A DNA stretch of 35,277 nucleotides from Methanoculleus sp. UBA208. GTDB lineage: Archaea > Halobacteriota > Methanomicrobia > Methanomicrobiales > Methanoculleaceae. Below are positions 7,485-14,816 of the stretch, piece by piece. Both the position numbers and the translations under genes were made by a program. The first letter of the stretch is position 1. The number at the start of each line of letters is the position of its first letter. The notes beneath the pieces are model-generated. The model ran no database searches, was not told the DNA's origin, and worked only from the letters and a program-made list of their open reading frames with translations. Where the stretch lies: positions 1 to 35,277 of the forward strand of contig NZ_DAFZ01000004.1 in NCBI RefSeq assembly GCF_002498065.1, written 5' to 3'.

Positions 7485-7946
7485 ATGCCAAGAGTATCGA
7501 ACATCGATATTTTACGAAAAAGGGAGCAACCCACCTTATCGATCCGCACCAGAACAAAAGTCGAAGATTTACCCGTGCTGATTGGTGAAAGTTACGGCAA
7601 AATGGCTGCTTATCTGAAGGAGCTGGGGGAATTTCTATCGGACATGCCGTACGTGGCCTATCACAACATGGACATGCAGAATCTTGATGTGGAGATGGGG
7701 TTTCCCGTACCGAAGGCATTGCCGGGAAAGGGGGATATTCAATCGGGCTCCATGCCGGAAGGCAACGTCGTCTTTTGCATATATCGCGGTCCATATAGAG
7801 AGATGGCGTCGACGTACAATGAGATGGCAAACTGGATAGAGAAAAACGGGCTCAAGCCTGTCGGCACCGTTTACGAATATTATTACAACGGGCCCGAGTA
7901 TCCGGAGAGCGAACTGTTGACCATGATTGTTATGCCGATAACATAG
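7485..7946 (+). CDS. GyrI-like small-molecule-binding (effector-binding) domain protein
   Basis: A 153-residue cytoplasmic protein with the GyrI-like/AraC effector-binding fold, and no DNA-binding domain. It starts MPRVSNIDILRKREQPTLSI, then RTRTKVEDLPVLIGESYGKM. The central part (GFPVPKALPGKGDIQSGSMP) and the YRGPYREMASTYNEMANWIE segment are typical of the family, as is the closing TVYEYYYNGPE...ESELLTMIVMPI. Stand-alone members bind hydrophobic or cationic ligands; some hydrolyse or sequester toxic compounds. The start is fixed by a strong Shine-Dalgarno sequence (TTGGAGGAG, 5 bases before the ATG). The gene is divergent from the HDAC-family gene and transcribed towards the ATP synthase-like pair, with 139 bp between them. 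Ligand unknown. Confidence 0.85.
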   Translation: MPRVSNIDILRKREQPTLSIRTRTKVEDLPVLIGESYGKMAAYLKELGEFLSDMPYVAYHNMDMQNLDVEMGFPVPKALPGKGDIQSGSMPEGNVVFCIYRGPYREMASTYNEMANWIEKNGLKPVGTVYEYYYNGPEYPESELLTMIVMPIT

Positions 7947-8050
7947 GCATCCCGTTATAGACATTTTATATCGCCAGAGAACCTGCATGCGTTTTCGGAA
8001 CCCGGATCGAATCTCCCGGCCCGCTCCCCCCTCATCGCCCATCAACAGGG

Positions 8051-8062
8051 TGCGAATTTATA
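8051..8062 (+). promoter_or_regulatory. TATA-like element before the ahaC-like gene
   Basis: GCGAATTTATAC lies about 27 bp before the ATG at 8086, the right distance for a transcript beginning at or near the start codon. A second AT-rich element (ACATTTTATATC, near 7962-7974) lies further upstream. Confidence 0.4.
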
Positions 8063-8085
8063 CGAGCGGATGGTAATAGGGGTAC

Positions 8086-9213
8086 ATGCCCCCGCCCGGC
8101 GCGATCTCCCCCTCGTACATCTATGCCTGCACCCGGTTCCGGGTCCGGAGGACCACACTCCTTCCCCGTGAAGATTACCTGCGGATCATGGGGATGAGCA
8201 TACCGGAGATCGTCACCTACCTTGGCCGGCGGGACTATTACGGGCAGGAGATTGTGGATCTCGCGCACGACTTCGCCGGCGCCCAGCTCATCGAAGAGGC
8301 GGTAAACCGCAACCTGGCGCAGTCGTTCCGGCATGCCATGGCGATTGCTCCAGGGGACCTGCGGACCCTGACCGGAGAATACCTCAACCGGTGGGACATC
8401 GCGAACGTCATGGCGATCCTGCGGGGCACGGTCCACGACGTACCCCGGCGGCAGGTCCGCGACCTCCTCATCCCGGCGGGCGAGATCGACGGCGCGCTCC
8501 TCACCCGCCTCCTCGACTTCACGACCTGCGAGGAGATCCTCGAGGCCCTCTAGGATTGGCGGCTCTACCCGATCCTTGCGGAATACTACCGGATCTGCAG
8601 GGAGCAGGGAGCCTTTGCCCGGATCGAGAACGAGCTCTACCGGCAATACTATGCCGGATTGCTCGACCTCGGCGCATCCGGGTGCAGCGGATGTCAGGAA
8701 CTGAACGCCTATCTCCGGTTCGAGATCGATATCACCAACATGAGGAACCTCCTCCGGCTCCACTGCGCAGAAGAAGCATGCGATGTCAGGGCCATCGACC
8801 AGACCATGATCCCGGGCGGCCGTATCCCCATCGACCTCTTCCGGCGGCTCTACGGCATCGAGACGGAGGGAGAGTTCGTCAGTGCCTTCCTCGCGACCGA
8901 TATCGCCCCGGTCCTCGCCCAGGCGGTGCGCGAACTCCGGCAGGACCCGAACTTTTCAAGCTTCGACGCCGCAGAACTGATCTGGCAGCGGTGGCACCAG
9001 CGCAGGCGGCCCGTTCACGAGATCGAGAGGGCGGTCACGCGCATCAGGCTCCACCAGCTGGAATCTCTCTCCCGGCGCCACCCGTTCTCGGTCCTCCCGG
9101 TGCTTGCGTATCTTGAGCGGAAGAAGTACGAGATCGCGAACCTGCGGGCAATCGCACGGGGGAAAGCATTCGGTCTGCCGTCCGAGCGGATATGGCAGTA
9201 CATCGTCCTGTAG
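8086..9213 (+). pseudogene. ahaC: A-type ATP synthase subunit C, interrupted by in-frame TAG
   Basis: Subunit C forms the central-stalk connection between the rotor ring and the catalytic head of archaeal ATP synthases. The frame encodes SPSYIYACTRFRVRRTTLLP at the start, SLRNLA-type core residues (LIEEAVNRNLAQSFRHAMAI) and YLNRWDIANVMAILRG, then meets a TAG at 8551-8553. The same frame continues without another stop for 219 codons (DWRLYPILAEYYRICREQGA onwards) to a TAG at 9211. Counting the interruption as one residue, the product would be 375 residues, close to the 350-370 of intact subunit C proteins. Neighbouring sequence shows no frameshift. Possible explanations are a nonsense mutation, a sequencing error or stop-codon readthrough. 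The start ATG follows AGGGG. The next gene is subunit D, with its Shine-Dalgarno sequence overlapping this gene's final stop. Confidence 0.85.
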
Positions 9214-9223
9214 GAGGGATAGC

Positions 9224-9868
9224 ATGCCTGTCGACGACATCAAACCAACCCGATCCGGTCTCCTGCTCGTCAAGCGGCGGATGGCGCTCGCAGAGAGGAT
9301 ACACCGTCTCCTTAAGATGAAACTGGACGGCATGATGCTGGAACTGGTCAAACTCACCGAGCAGACCGCCCGAGAGCGCAGGATGCTCGAAGAGCAATAC
9401 AGCCGGGCACGGGAGATGGTGGCGGTCGCCGCCATGATGGAGGGAGCTACGGGGGTGCTCCTTGCAGCACTCTCAGTGGAGACTTCCCCCGCCTACACGG
9501 CCGGACACAGGAACGTTTTCGGGGTGCGGCTCCCGGAACTCGAACCGGTGATGGTGAAGAAGACACTCGATCAACGGGGTTACGGTATCCTCGGGACGTC
9601 GTCGGTCATCGATGACGCCGCCGACGCCTACGAGGACCTTCTCGAGGCGATAATCGCAAGCGCCGAACTCGAAGGAGGAGTCAAGCGGCTGCTCGACGAT
9701 ATCGAACGGACCCGCCGGAGAGTGAACGCGCTGGAGTTCAAGATCATCCCGGATCTTGAGGAAACACGCCGGTTCATCGAGGATCGGCGCGACGAGATGG
9801 AGCGGCAGGAATGGACACGGCTCCGCCGCATCAAAAAGATAAAGGCAAAAAGGGGCACCGGGCTTTGA
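9224..9868 (+). CDS. ahaD: A-type ATP synthase subunit D
   Basis: Subunit D is the coiled-coil central shaft of archaeal ATP synthase. The ATG at 9224 gives 214 residues, the normal family length. The N-terminus DDIKPTRSGLLLVKRRMALA matches the conserved P-T-R/K-x-x-L-x-x-L-K-x-R start. Long helices fill residues 10-75 and 125-205, and the basic tail ends KKIKAKRGTGL. Its Shine-Dalgarno sequence (TAGGAGGG) includes the stop codon of the upstream subunit C gene, so the two are cotranscribed. In archaea D normally closes a complete operon with H, I, K, E, C, F, A and B. None of these are here, so this is an isolated C-D pair, perhaps a duplicated set. Confidence 0.9.
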   Translation: MPVDDIKPTRSGLLLVKRRMALAERIHRLLKMKLDGMMLELVKLTEQTARERRMLEEQYSRAREMVAVAAMMEGATGVLLAALSVETSPAYTAGHRNVFGVRLPELEPVMVKKTLDQRGYGILGTSSVIDDAADAYEDLLEAIIASAELEGGVKRLLDDIERTRRRVNALEFKIIPDLEETRRFIEDRRDEMERQEWTRLRRIKKIKAKRGTGL

Positions 9869-10033
9869 CAGACAATGTCATCCCCCATCCGGGCTCGGGT
9901 GGAGGTCGTTGCTTCGGGGTCGCGGTGTGACGCGAGCAGAAGTCTGTCGCGTCTCATAGTCTCTTCCCCGACCTTCGCTTCACAGGTTGCCACATGGCAG
10001 CCCCCACCCCGCCCGCGCTTCGCGCTCCTCCTC

Positions 10034-10057
10034 CGCACCTGACGGTGCTCAAACTCC
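10034..10057 (-). repeat. Dispersed repeat copy (GAGCACC...GGTGCG family)
   Basis: Read on the minus strand it contains GAGTTTGAGCACCGTCAGGT followed by GCG, differing by one base from the copy at 27604-27627. The similarity extends on both sides: the flank includes CTATCGCCAT and CGTAGG-type blocks in the same order as around 27570-27600, so the copied unit is about 100 bp. Confidence 0.6.
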
Positions 10058-10194
10058 TGCCCTACGGCCCGTCGCACCCCACACCACGGGGCGGGGGCAG
10101 TCATGGCGATAGCCAGTGGGAAGCCGTGTCTTGGGAGCGTTTTGGGATCCAATTCTTTTTCGAGATCTTCCCATGCAGCGGACCGTGGGAGCTG

Positions 10195-10217
10195 CGCACC
10201 TTCGGTGCTCGTGCTCC
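10195..10217 (-). repeat. Dispersed repeat copy, variant loop
   Basis: On the minus strand it reads GGAGCACGAGCACCGAAGGT then GCG. The GAGCACC/GGTGCG arms are kept, with loop GAA in place of GTTA. It is a shorter relative of the copy at 10034-10057. Confidence 0.5.
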
Positions 10218-10429
10218 CCCCTCCCCTGTCTCTGTCGCGTAAGAGGGCGGCCTGTTGTCACTCCCGGCCATCGTGCAGGATAAGCCCCGTGGCCGGGAAT
10301 TGATCGGTATGCTTCCACCCGGTCATGCAGCTGGATCCTGTACTCGTCGCGGCATCGAGCGGGGGAACGAACGTGAACGCAGTCAAGGCCCCGGGGCTCC
10401 CGCGGCACCACGCGCGGCAACAGCCGGAT

Positions 10430-10440
10430 AAAAAAAGGTG
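10430..10440 (-). terminator. T-run terminator after cmk
   Basis: The minus strand has a run of seven T (complement of the A-run at 10432-10438) about 10 bp after the cmk stop codon, preceded by a purine-rich stretch. This likely ends transcripts of the adkA-cmk segment. Confidence 0.5.
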
Positions 10441-10448
10441 AAGTGCTC

Positions 10449-10994
10449 CTAACGAGCGCCTTCACGCTGCTGTCGAAGGCACGCGATCGCGGTATCCACA
10501 ATCGCGCCGAGAGCGTCCACCCCGAAGGTATCGGACGAGAGGACGATATCGTACGCCGAAAGATCGTCGATCTCGATACCGTAGTAGTTCCGGTAGCGGG
10601 TGGCTTCCGAGCGCTGCCGGTTCTCGGTGTAGACCCGGGCCTCTTCTTCATCCATCCCGTCACGGCCTGCAATCCGCTTTGCCCGGCATGAGAGCGGCGC
10701 GGAGAGCCAGATCCGGAGATCGGCGTTCCCGATCATCCGGCCCGAGAGCCTGCCCTCGATGATGATGTCTTCGGCGCCCTCGCCGATCTCTTTTTGGCGG
10801 GCATCGATCATCCGGTCGACCGAGGGATCGTTCTCCGCGAACTTTCCGAACTCGGCGAGATCCATGCCGTGCTCCCGGGCGAGCTGGCGAAAGACCTCTC
10901 CCGCGGAGATGAGGTCGAGCCCGTACTTCCCCGCGAGATACCGGGCGAGCGATGTGGTGCCGCTTCCCGGCGGGCCGCTGACGGTGATACGCAT
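10449..10994 (-). CDS. cmk: Cytidylate kinase, archaeal type
   Basis: Phosphorylates CMP and dCMP with ATP in pyrimidine salvage. The protein has 181 residues, the usual archaeal size, starting MRITVSGPPGSGTTSLARYL. Its P-loop GPPGSGTTS has Thr where most kinases have Lys, which is characteristic of archaeal Cmk. The segments LDLISAGEVFRQLAREHGMD and IDARQKEIGEGAEDIIIEGR (NMP-binding region), then RIAGRDGMDEEEA and the ENRQRSEATRYRNYYGID-like region (lid), follow in the expected order. The ATG at 10994 overlaps the stop of the upstream membrane-protein gene (ATGA), which fixes the start and indicates coupling. A T-run terminator follows. Confidence 0.93.
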   Translation of the reverse strand: MRITVSGPPGSGTTSLARYLAGKYGLDLISAGEVFRQLAREHGMDLAEFGKFAENDPSVDRMIDARQKEIGEGAEDIIIEGRLSGRMIGNADLRIWLSAPLSCRAKRIAGRDGMDEEEARVYTENRQRSEATRYRNYYGIEIDDLSAYDIVLSSDTFGVDALGAIVDTAIACLRQQREGAR

Positions 10995-11614
10995 CAGAGC
11001 CCCCCGATGTTGAGGGCCTTTCTGATCACCTGGCTGATGGTCAGCGAGCAGAGCATGTACCAGAGGATCCACGCAGGGACTATCCAGAACGCAAAGCCCG
11101 AGAGGGTGACGGCCCCGAGGAAGGGCATCACGATGCCGTTTGCAAAGGTGGTCTGCGCGCCGACCTCCGGAAGCCGCAGGAGGAGCCAGAAGAAGATCGG
11201 CACGGACAGCACGAGGATGATCGCCATCGGGGTAAACTGCTGCCGGGAGATGTCGAGCTGGTCCTGCATCATCCGTTCCTGCTTCCCCTGGAGCTTCTTG
11301 ACCCGCTTTTCATCCCCGGATAGCTGGGCCTCCCGGAACTCCTTCTGGAAGACCTTCATCTTCGCCTGCGTCTCCTGCATCTTCTCGTAATCGATGGTGT
11401 ACTTCTGGACGAGCGACGAGTACAGGCCCGTCGTGCCGGAGAGAATCATGATCATGACGAAAAACGGCACGCCGAGAGTATCGATGAACGGGCCCAGCAC
11501 AACATTCATCGCCGAACCGACCGTCACCCGTATCCACTCGACGCTGTACGAGAGCATCACGAGCATGGTGAAGAGGAGGGCGATCGTCGGGCCGTGCTTC
11601 TTCAGGTCTACCAT
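10994..11614 (-). CDS. EMC3/TMCO1 (DUF106) family membrane protein, Oxa1/YidC-like
   Basis: Archaeal member of the Oxa1 superfamily, thought to help insert membrane proteins. It is 206 residues long. Hydrophobic segments lie at about residues 10-27, 38-62, 128-148 and 160-190, and a charged coiled-coil region between TM2 and TM3 (about residues 70-120, KMQETQAKMKVFQKEFREAQ and later) matches the cytosolic hairpin of the family. Its position next to secY and adkA at the end of the ribosomal cluster is conserved in many archaea and suits a role at the SecY translocon. It is 6 bp from adkA and overlaps cmk by 1 bp. Confidence 0.9.
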   Translation of the reverse strand: MVDLKKHGPTIALLFTMLVMLSYSVEWIRVTVGSAMNVVLGPFIDTLGVPFFVMIMILSGTTGLYSSLVQKYTIDYEKMQETQAKMKVFQKEFREAQLSGDEKRVKKLQGKQERMMQDQLDISRQQFTPMAIILVLSVPIFFWLLLRLPEVGAQTTFANGIVMPFLGAVTLSGFAFWIVPAWILWYMLCSLTISQVIRKALNIGGL

Positions 11615-11620
11615 GTCGGG

Positions 11621-12196
11621 TTACCTCAGCACACTCACCAGGTCGTCGATGCCCTGTTCGAGCAGGAAGTTTTCGTTCCGGACGATCTTGATGGTGCAGC
11701 CGGTGTACATCGCATACGCCGCGCTCACCGCGCGGTTGAACTCCTGGTGCTCGGCAATTGCACGCGACCCTTCCATGTCGCGGGTTCTCGACTCGTCACC
11801 GAGCCGGCGCATCAGGATCTGGTCCGGGTCGGTCTCCACCAGCACGACGATATCGGGCATCAGTTCCCGGAGCACCCATTCGGGCAGCCCCGCAAGGAAT
11901 CCCGTCGGGGTCTTGACGCTGCTGTGGGTATCGACGATGATATTCATATCGCCGCTCATGGCGGCGATCCCCGAGGCAGCCGCCTGCTGGAGGCGTTTCT
12001 GGACATCTTTTCCGAGCTTGCGCATTTCATCGCGATCCGAGACCAGGTTCTCCTTCACGGCTACATCGAACATGAACGTGCCGAAGTTGACGGCCTCGTA
12101 GGAAACGCCCTCGGCCGCCAGTCTCTCCATCGCACCGTTGATGACGGTGGTCTTCCCGACGCCGGGGACCCCCGTTACGACGACTTTCTTGCCCAA
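11621..12196 (-). CDS. adkA: Archaeal adenylate kinase
   Basis: Converts AMP and ATP to two ADP. The archaeal AdkA family is distinct from bacterial Adk. With the TTG at 12196 the protein has 191 residues, the family length, beginning with a glycine-rich P-loop GVPGVGKTT within the first 20 residues. Later motifs include VDTHSSVKTPTGFLAGLP and RRLGDESRTRD. The TTG is chosen because GGAG sits 8 bases upstream. A GTG at 12205 is the alternative and would be nearly leaderless given the TATA box at 12227-12237. The gene therefore has its own promoter, separated from secY by a repeat-rich gap. Confidence 0.92.
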   Translation of the reverse strand: MGKKVVVTGVPGVGKTTVINGAMERLAAEGVSYEAVNFGTFMFDVAVKENLVSDRDEMRKLGKDVQKRLQQAAASGIAAMSGDMNIIVDTHSSVKTPTGFLAGLPEWVLRELMPDIVVLVETDPDQILMRRLGDESRTRDMEGSRAIAEHQEFNRAVSAAYAMYTGCTIKIVRNENFLLEQGIDDLVSVLR

Positions 12197-12226
12197 CTTT
12201 ATCACTCCATTTAGAATATAGTTCAG

Positions 12227-12237
12227 TATAAAATAAA
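12227..12237 (-). promoter_or_regulatory. TATA box of the adkA-EMC3-cmk unit
   Basis: The minus strand reads TTTATTTTATA, a good match to the archaeal TATA consensus. Transcription should begin near 12206, about 10 bp before the TTG start of adkA. Confidence 0.6.
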
Positions 12238-12349
12238 TCCGCGTCTGAAAAGTAAGTCCTTTCGGAATCACTTCGGGCTGAACGATCGCGAGGATCGTCC
12301 GGGTGGAAAAACGGATGTTGTGCGGTTTTTGGGAAAAGGGAGTCGGATG

Positions 12350-12376
12350 GGCTCACTCCCGGGAGGAGAGTGGGCC
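12350..12376. repeat. Imperfect inverted repeat in the secY-adkA gap
   Basis: GGCTCACTC (12350-12358) and GAGTGGGCC (12368-12376) pair with one G:T. It lies within the repeat-rich intergenic stretch downstream of secY. Confidence 0.45.
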
Positions 12377-12395
12377 TCCGGACTTATTCTTAGTC

Positions 12396-12421
12396 GAAAA
12401 AGGTGCTGACGCACCTTTTTC
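12396..12421 (-). terminator. Perfect 11-bp hairpin, likely bidirectional terminator after secY
   Basis: GAAAAAGGTGC, loop TGAC, GCACCTTTTTC: an uninterrupted 11-bp stem whose arms end in T-runs on both strands. It lies about 50 bp past the secY stop codon and fits the end of the long ribosomal transcript. Confidence 0.55.
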
Positions 12422-12439
12422 TCCAAGAATGACTCCTCC

Positions 12440-12462
12440 AGCGCTGCCCGAAGGGCAGCGCT
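12440..12462. repeat. Perfect 10-bp hairpin just after secY
   Basis: AGCGCTGCCC, loop GAA, GGGCAGCGCT. It starts about 8 bp past the secY stop and could act as an mRNA 3' stabiliser or as the first half of the terminator region. Confidence 0.5.
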
Positions 12463-12469
12463 TCCGGAC

Positions 12470-13903
12470 TCATTCTTTCCCAAAGAACCCGCGCATGAAG
12501 GGGTACATCTCCATGATCTGCTGGCTTGCGACCTCCTCGTAGAGGCGGTAGGTGATACTCACCGCAAGCAGCAGTCCCGTTCCTCCGACCGCACCGATCA
12601 CACCGAACAGGTTCGCGACGACCGAGAGAAGGCCGATGAACACACCGCCGATGACGGTGATCCGCGGGATGTAGCGGTCGAGGTACCTCTCGAGCACCTG
12701 TTCGTTCCGCCGGTATCCGGGGATATGCATCCCGCTCCTCTGGATCTGCCGGGCCACGTCCTTCGAGTCGAGGCCGGCGGTCTTGACCCAGAAGAGCGCG
12801 AAGATCGCGCCCCCGACCACCATGACGGTGATATCGATGCCCATACGCAGCATGATCTCCCAGGGGGCGTGCCCGAGGTCGGAGAGCCACCACATCCAGT
12901 CCTCCGGCTGGTTGATGGGAGCGATATACCACATCAGGCCGTTGATCGGCTGTTGCCCCTGGAACGTGCCGAGGATCGTTATCCCGGCGTTCGAGAGGAA
13001 CATTCCGATCATCTGGATGTTCGCCTGCAGCACCCGGACCAGGATCATCGGCAGAACGCTCGCGTAGATGAGCTTCACCGGGAACCGCGCGCGGGCCCCG
13101 CGGACGGCGGTATGCGCGAGCGGGATCTCGATACGGGTCGACTCCACGTAGACGATGACCATGAAGATGGCGATCGTCGTGACGAGGGCGAGCAAGTCCG
13201 TGCCGAAATACTCGAGGAAACTTGCCCCTGAAGTCCCTATGGCGAACAGCCGCGGGAAGAACCCGATCGGGAAGGGATCGGTGCCCGTCTGCCAGTTCAG
13301 GAAGCCGTTCACGAGACCCTGCGAGACTCCCGCGACGATGAAGAGCCCCACGCCAGAACCCACGCCCCACTTGGTGACGACTTCGTCCATCAGCACCACT
13401 AAGAGGCCGCCGATGCAGAGCTGGAGGAAGATCAGAAGCGAGACCGTGAGCGTACTGCCGCCGAAGAACTGCATCGCCACCGACGGGTCGGGCATCATCA
13501 GTCTGCTCGCGACCATGGGGAACGCTTCGACGATGATCATCACGAAGATGAGCAGCTTCTGCAGGCCCATATACATGACCTGCCCGCGTGCTTCGCTGGT
13601 ATCGATCTGCAGGAGTCCGGCACCCTTGAGCAGCTGCAGCACGATCGACGCGGTGACGATCGGCCCGATACCGAGATGCAGGAGCGAACCGCTTGCACCG
13701 GCAAGCAGGGCACGATATATTCCGAAAATATCCTGTGACTCCGGAGAGAGCCCAAAGATATTGATGTTGGTCAATGAGAAGTAGAGAAGCAGAATCGCAA
13801 GCGTCCACATCAGTTTGTTCTTGAAGTGGACATGCCCCTCAGGACTTCTGACTGCAGGCATCGCTGCAAGGATGGGTTCAAATCTATCCAGCAGATCTCC
13901 CAT
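12470..13903 (-). CDS. secY: Protein translocase subunit SecY (Sec61 alpha)
   Basis: Central channel of the Sec translocon in the cell membrane. It is 477 residues long, the usual archaeal length, with about ten hydrophobic segments. The N-terminus MGDLLDRFEPILAAMPAVRS and plug-region residues before TM2 (FGLSPESQDIFGIYRALLAG) are recognisable. The cytosolic loop segments (YVESTRIEIPLAHTAVRG, and later SGMHIPGYRRNEQVLERYLD between TM8 and TM9) are the ribosome-binding loops. The start at 13903 has AAGGTGAAACC before the ATG. The gene follows rpl15 by 20 bp at the end of the spc-type operon. Its end coincides with one copy of a 15-bp direct repeat. Confidence 0.97.
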   Translation of the reverse strand: MGDLLDRFEPILAAMPAVRSPEGHVHFKNKLMWTLAILLLYFSLTNINIFGLSPESQDIFGIYRALLAGASGSLLHLGIGPIVTASIVLQLLKGAGLLQIDTSEARGQVMYMGLQKLLIFVMIIVEAFPMVASRLMMPDPSVAMQFFGGSTLTVSLLIFLQLCIGGLLVVLMDEVVTKWGVGSGVGLFIVAGVSQGLVNGFLNWQTGTDPFPIGFFPRLFAIGTSGASFLEYFGTDLLALVTTIAIFMVIVYVESTRIEIPLAHTAVRGARARFPVKLIYASVLPMILVRVLQANIQMIGMFLSNAGITILGTFQGQQPINGLMWYIAPINQPEDWMWWLSDLGHAPWEIMLRMGIDITVMVVGGAIFALFWVKTAGLDSKDVARQIQRSGMHIPGYRRNEQVLERYLDRYIPRITVIGGVFIGLLSVVANLFGVIGAVGGTGLLLAVSITYRLYEEVASQQIMEMYPFMRGFFGKE

Positions 13904-13923
13904 GGTTTCACCTTAAAAGAAGA

Positions 13924-14349
13924 TCAGACGGTCGTTGCCTGACCGCCCATCTCCTCAATCTTTGCCCGGGCCCGTTCCGAAAATCCGGCCGCGGAGATAC
14001 TCAGTTTGTGGGTGACCTTTCCGCCACCAAGTACCTTCTCGATGCCGATCTCGGCAGCATCAAGGGTAATAAGGTCTCCTTCCTGGCTCGCAAGCCCTTC
14101 ACGAAGCAGTGCTTCGGCCATCTGGTCGATCTCCCCTACGTCAAGAGCGGATACCGGCACGGATGTCTTGTTGACAAATCCGTGCTTGCCGTTGGATATC
14201 TCACCCTTCAGGTAGAAGTGGGAGAAGCGGTGATCGCGCTGCCCGGCTCTACCTCGTCCACCCCTGTTGCCGGCGCCACGCCGGTTCTTGTGCGTGCCGC
14301 CGCCACAGGTCCGTGAACCCCTGTATTTGGATCTCTTGTTTACGGGCAT
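13924..14349 (-). CDS. rpl15: Large ribosomal subunit protein uL15
   Basis: Structural protein of the 50S subunit. The ATG at 14349 gives 141 residues with the basic, glycine-rich N-terminus typical of L15 (MPVNKRSKYRGSRTCGGGTH, then a Gly/Arg-rich segment). A short extension upstream (three codons) overlaps rpl30 and lacks support, whereas GAGGTGA stands about 6 bases before the chosen ATG. It is the penultimate gene of the spc segment, before secY. Confidence 0.95.
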   Translation of the reverse strand: MPVNKRSKYRGSRTCGGGTHKNRRGAGNRGGRGRAGQRDHRFSHFYLKGEISNGKHGFVNKTSVPVSALDVGEIDQMAEALLREGLASQEGDLITLDAAEIGIEKVLGGGKVTHKLSISAAGFSERARAKIEEMGGQATTV

Positions 14350-14354
14350 CAATC

Positions 14355-14816
14355 TCACCTCATCTTGTAGAGGAGATCGTTGATCTGGGGGCCATAGTAG
14401 CCGAGAGCTCCACCCTGCTGAAAGGTTCGCTTGATGGTTTTATAGCCCTTTCGTGGTGGGTGCAGTCTCAGCACCGGCTTGATCTCAACCAGATCGCGGA
14501 AACTGGTCTCACCGTTGCAGAGCGCTGCCGCGAATTCGTCGATGCTGGCATACGGGGTATGCGCACGGACGTAATCGTCGGTCAGCTTCTCGTCGCCGGT
14601 CAGTCTCCCCCGGGTGCGCAGGAGGGTGGCCAGGGTCTCCCGGTCCACCTCGCCGTACGCCACGAAGTCCTTCACCTTGCGGATCATGCCCAGATACGCG
14701 GGCGTATCGGGCACCAGGACGCAGTGGTTGACATGGTGCAGGCGGAGCATCTTCAGGGTGTCCTTGATCTCGCGGTTGGTCTTGACCACGCCGCGCACCT
14801 GTACTACCGCGTACAT
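14355..14816 (-). CDS. rpl30: Large ribosomal subunit protein uL30 (archaeal long form)
   Basis: 50S protein; 153 residues, the long archaeal/eukaryal form compared with about 60 residues in bacteria. The core MYAVVQVRGVVKTNREIKDT and MLRLHHVNHCVLVPDTPAYL is followed by the archaeal extension ending INDLLYKMR. The ATG at 14816 overlaps the rps5 stop (TGATG). A GTG one codon earlier is an alternative. Confidence 0.95.
   Translation of the reverse strand: MYAVVQVRGVVKTNREIKDTLKMLRLHHVNHCVLVPDTPAYLGMIRKVKDFVAYGEVDRETLATLLRTRGRLTGDEKLTDDYVRAHTPYASIDEFAAALCNGETSFRDLVEIKPVLRLHPPRKGYKTIKRTFQQGGALGYYGPQINDLLYKMR

Larger units (their letters stand above)
9869..10448. other. 580-bp noncoding region with hairpins and dispersed repeats
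   Basis: No credible gene is seen here. Inverted repeats include TGACA...TGTCA over the ahaD stop (9866-9880), GACGCGA...TCGCGTC (9929-9953) and a perfect 9-bp pair TCCCGGCCA...TGGCCGGGA (10262-10298). Two copies of a dispersed element with a GCACC...GGTGC core lie at 10034-10057 and 10195-10217. The right end holds the terminator of the leftward cmk gene. No tRNA, rRNA or box C/D pattern was recognised. Confidence 0.6.
12377..12477. repeat. Direct repeats enclosing two hairpins at the secY end
   Basis: TCCGGACTTATTCTT (12377-12391) and TCCGGACTCATTCTT (12463-12477) form a 15-bp direct repeat with one mismatch. The right copy includes the last codons of secY. Between them lie two perfect hairpins, suggesting a small mobile or duplicated element inserted at the secY stop. 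Confidence 0.5.

Noticed and set aside
8551..8553. Pyrrolysine at the TAG of ahaC
   Set aside because: Subunit C is not a known pyrrolysine protein, Pyl systems are not expected in this order, and several genes in the window stop with TAG. Kept only as a remote explanation.
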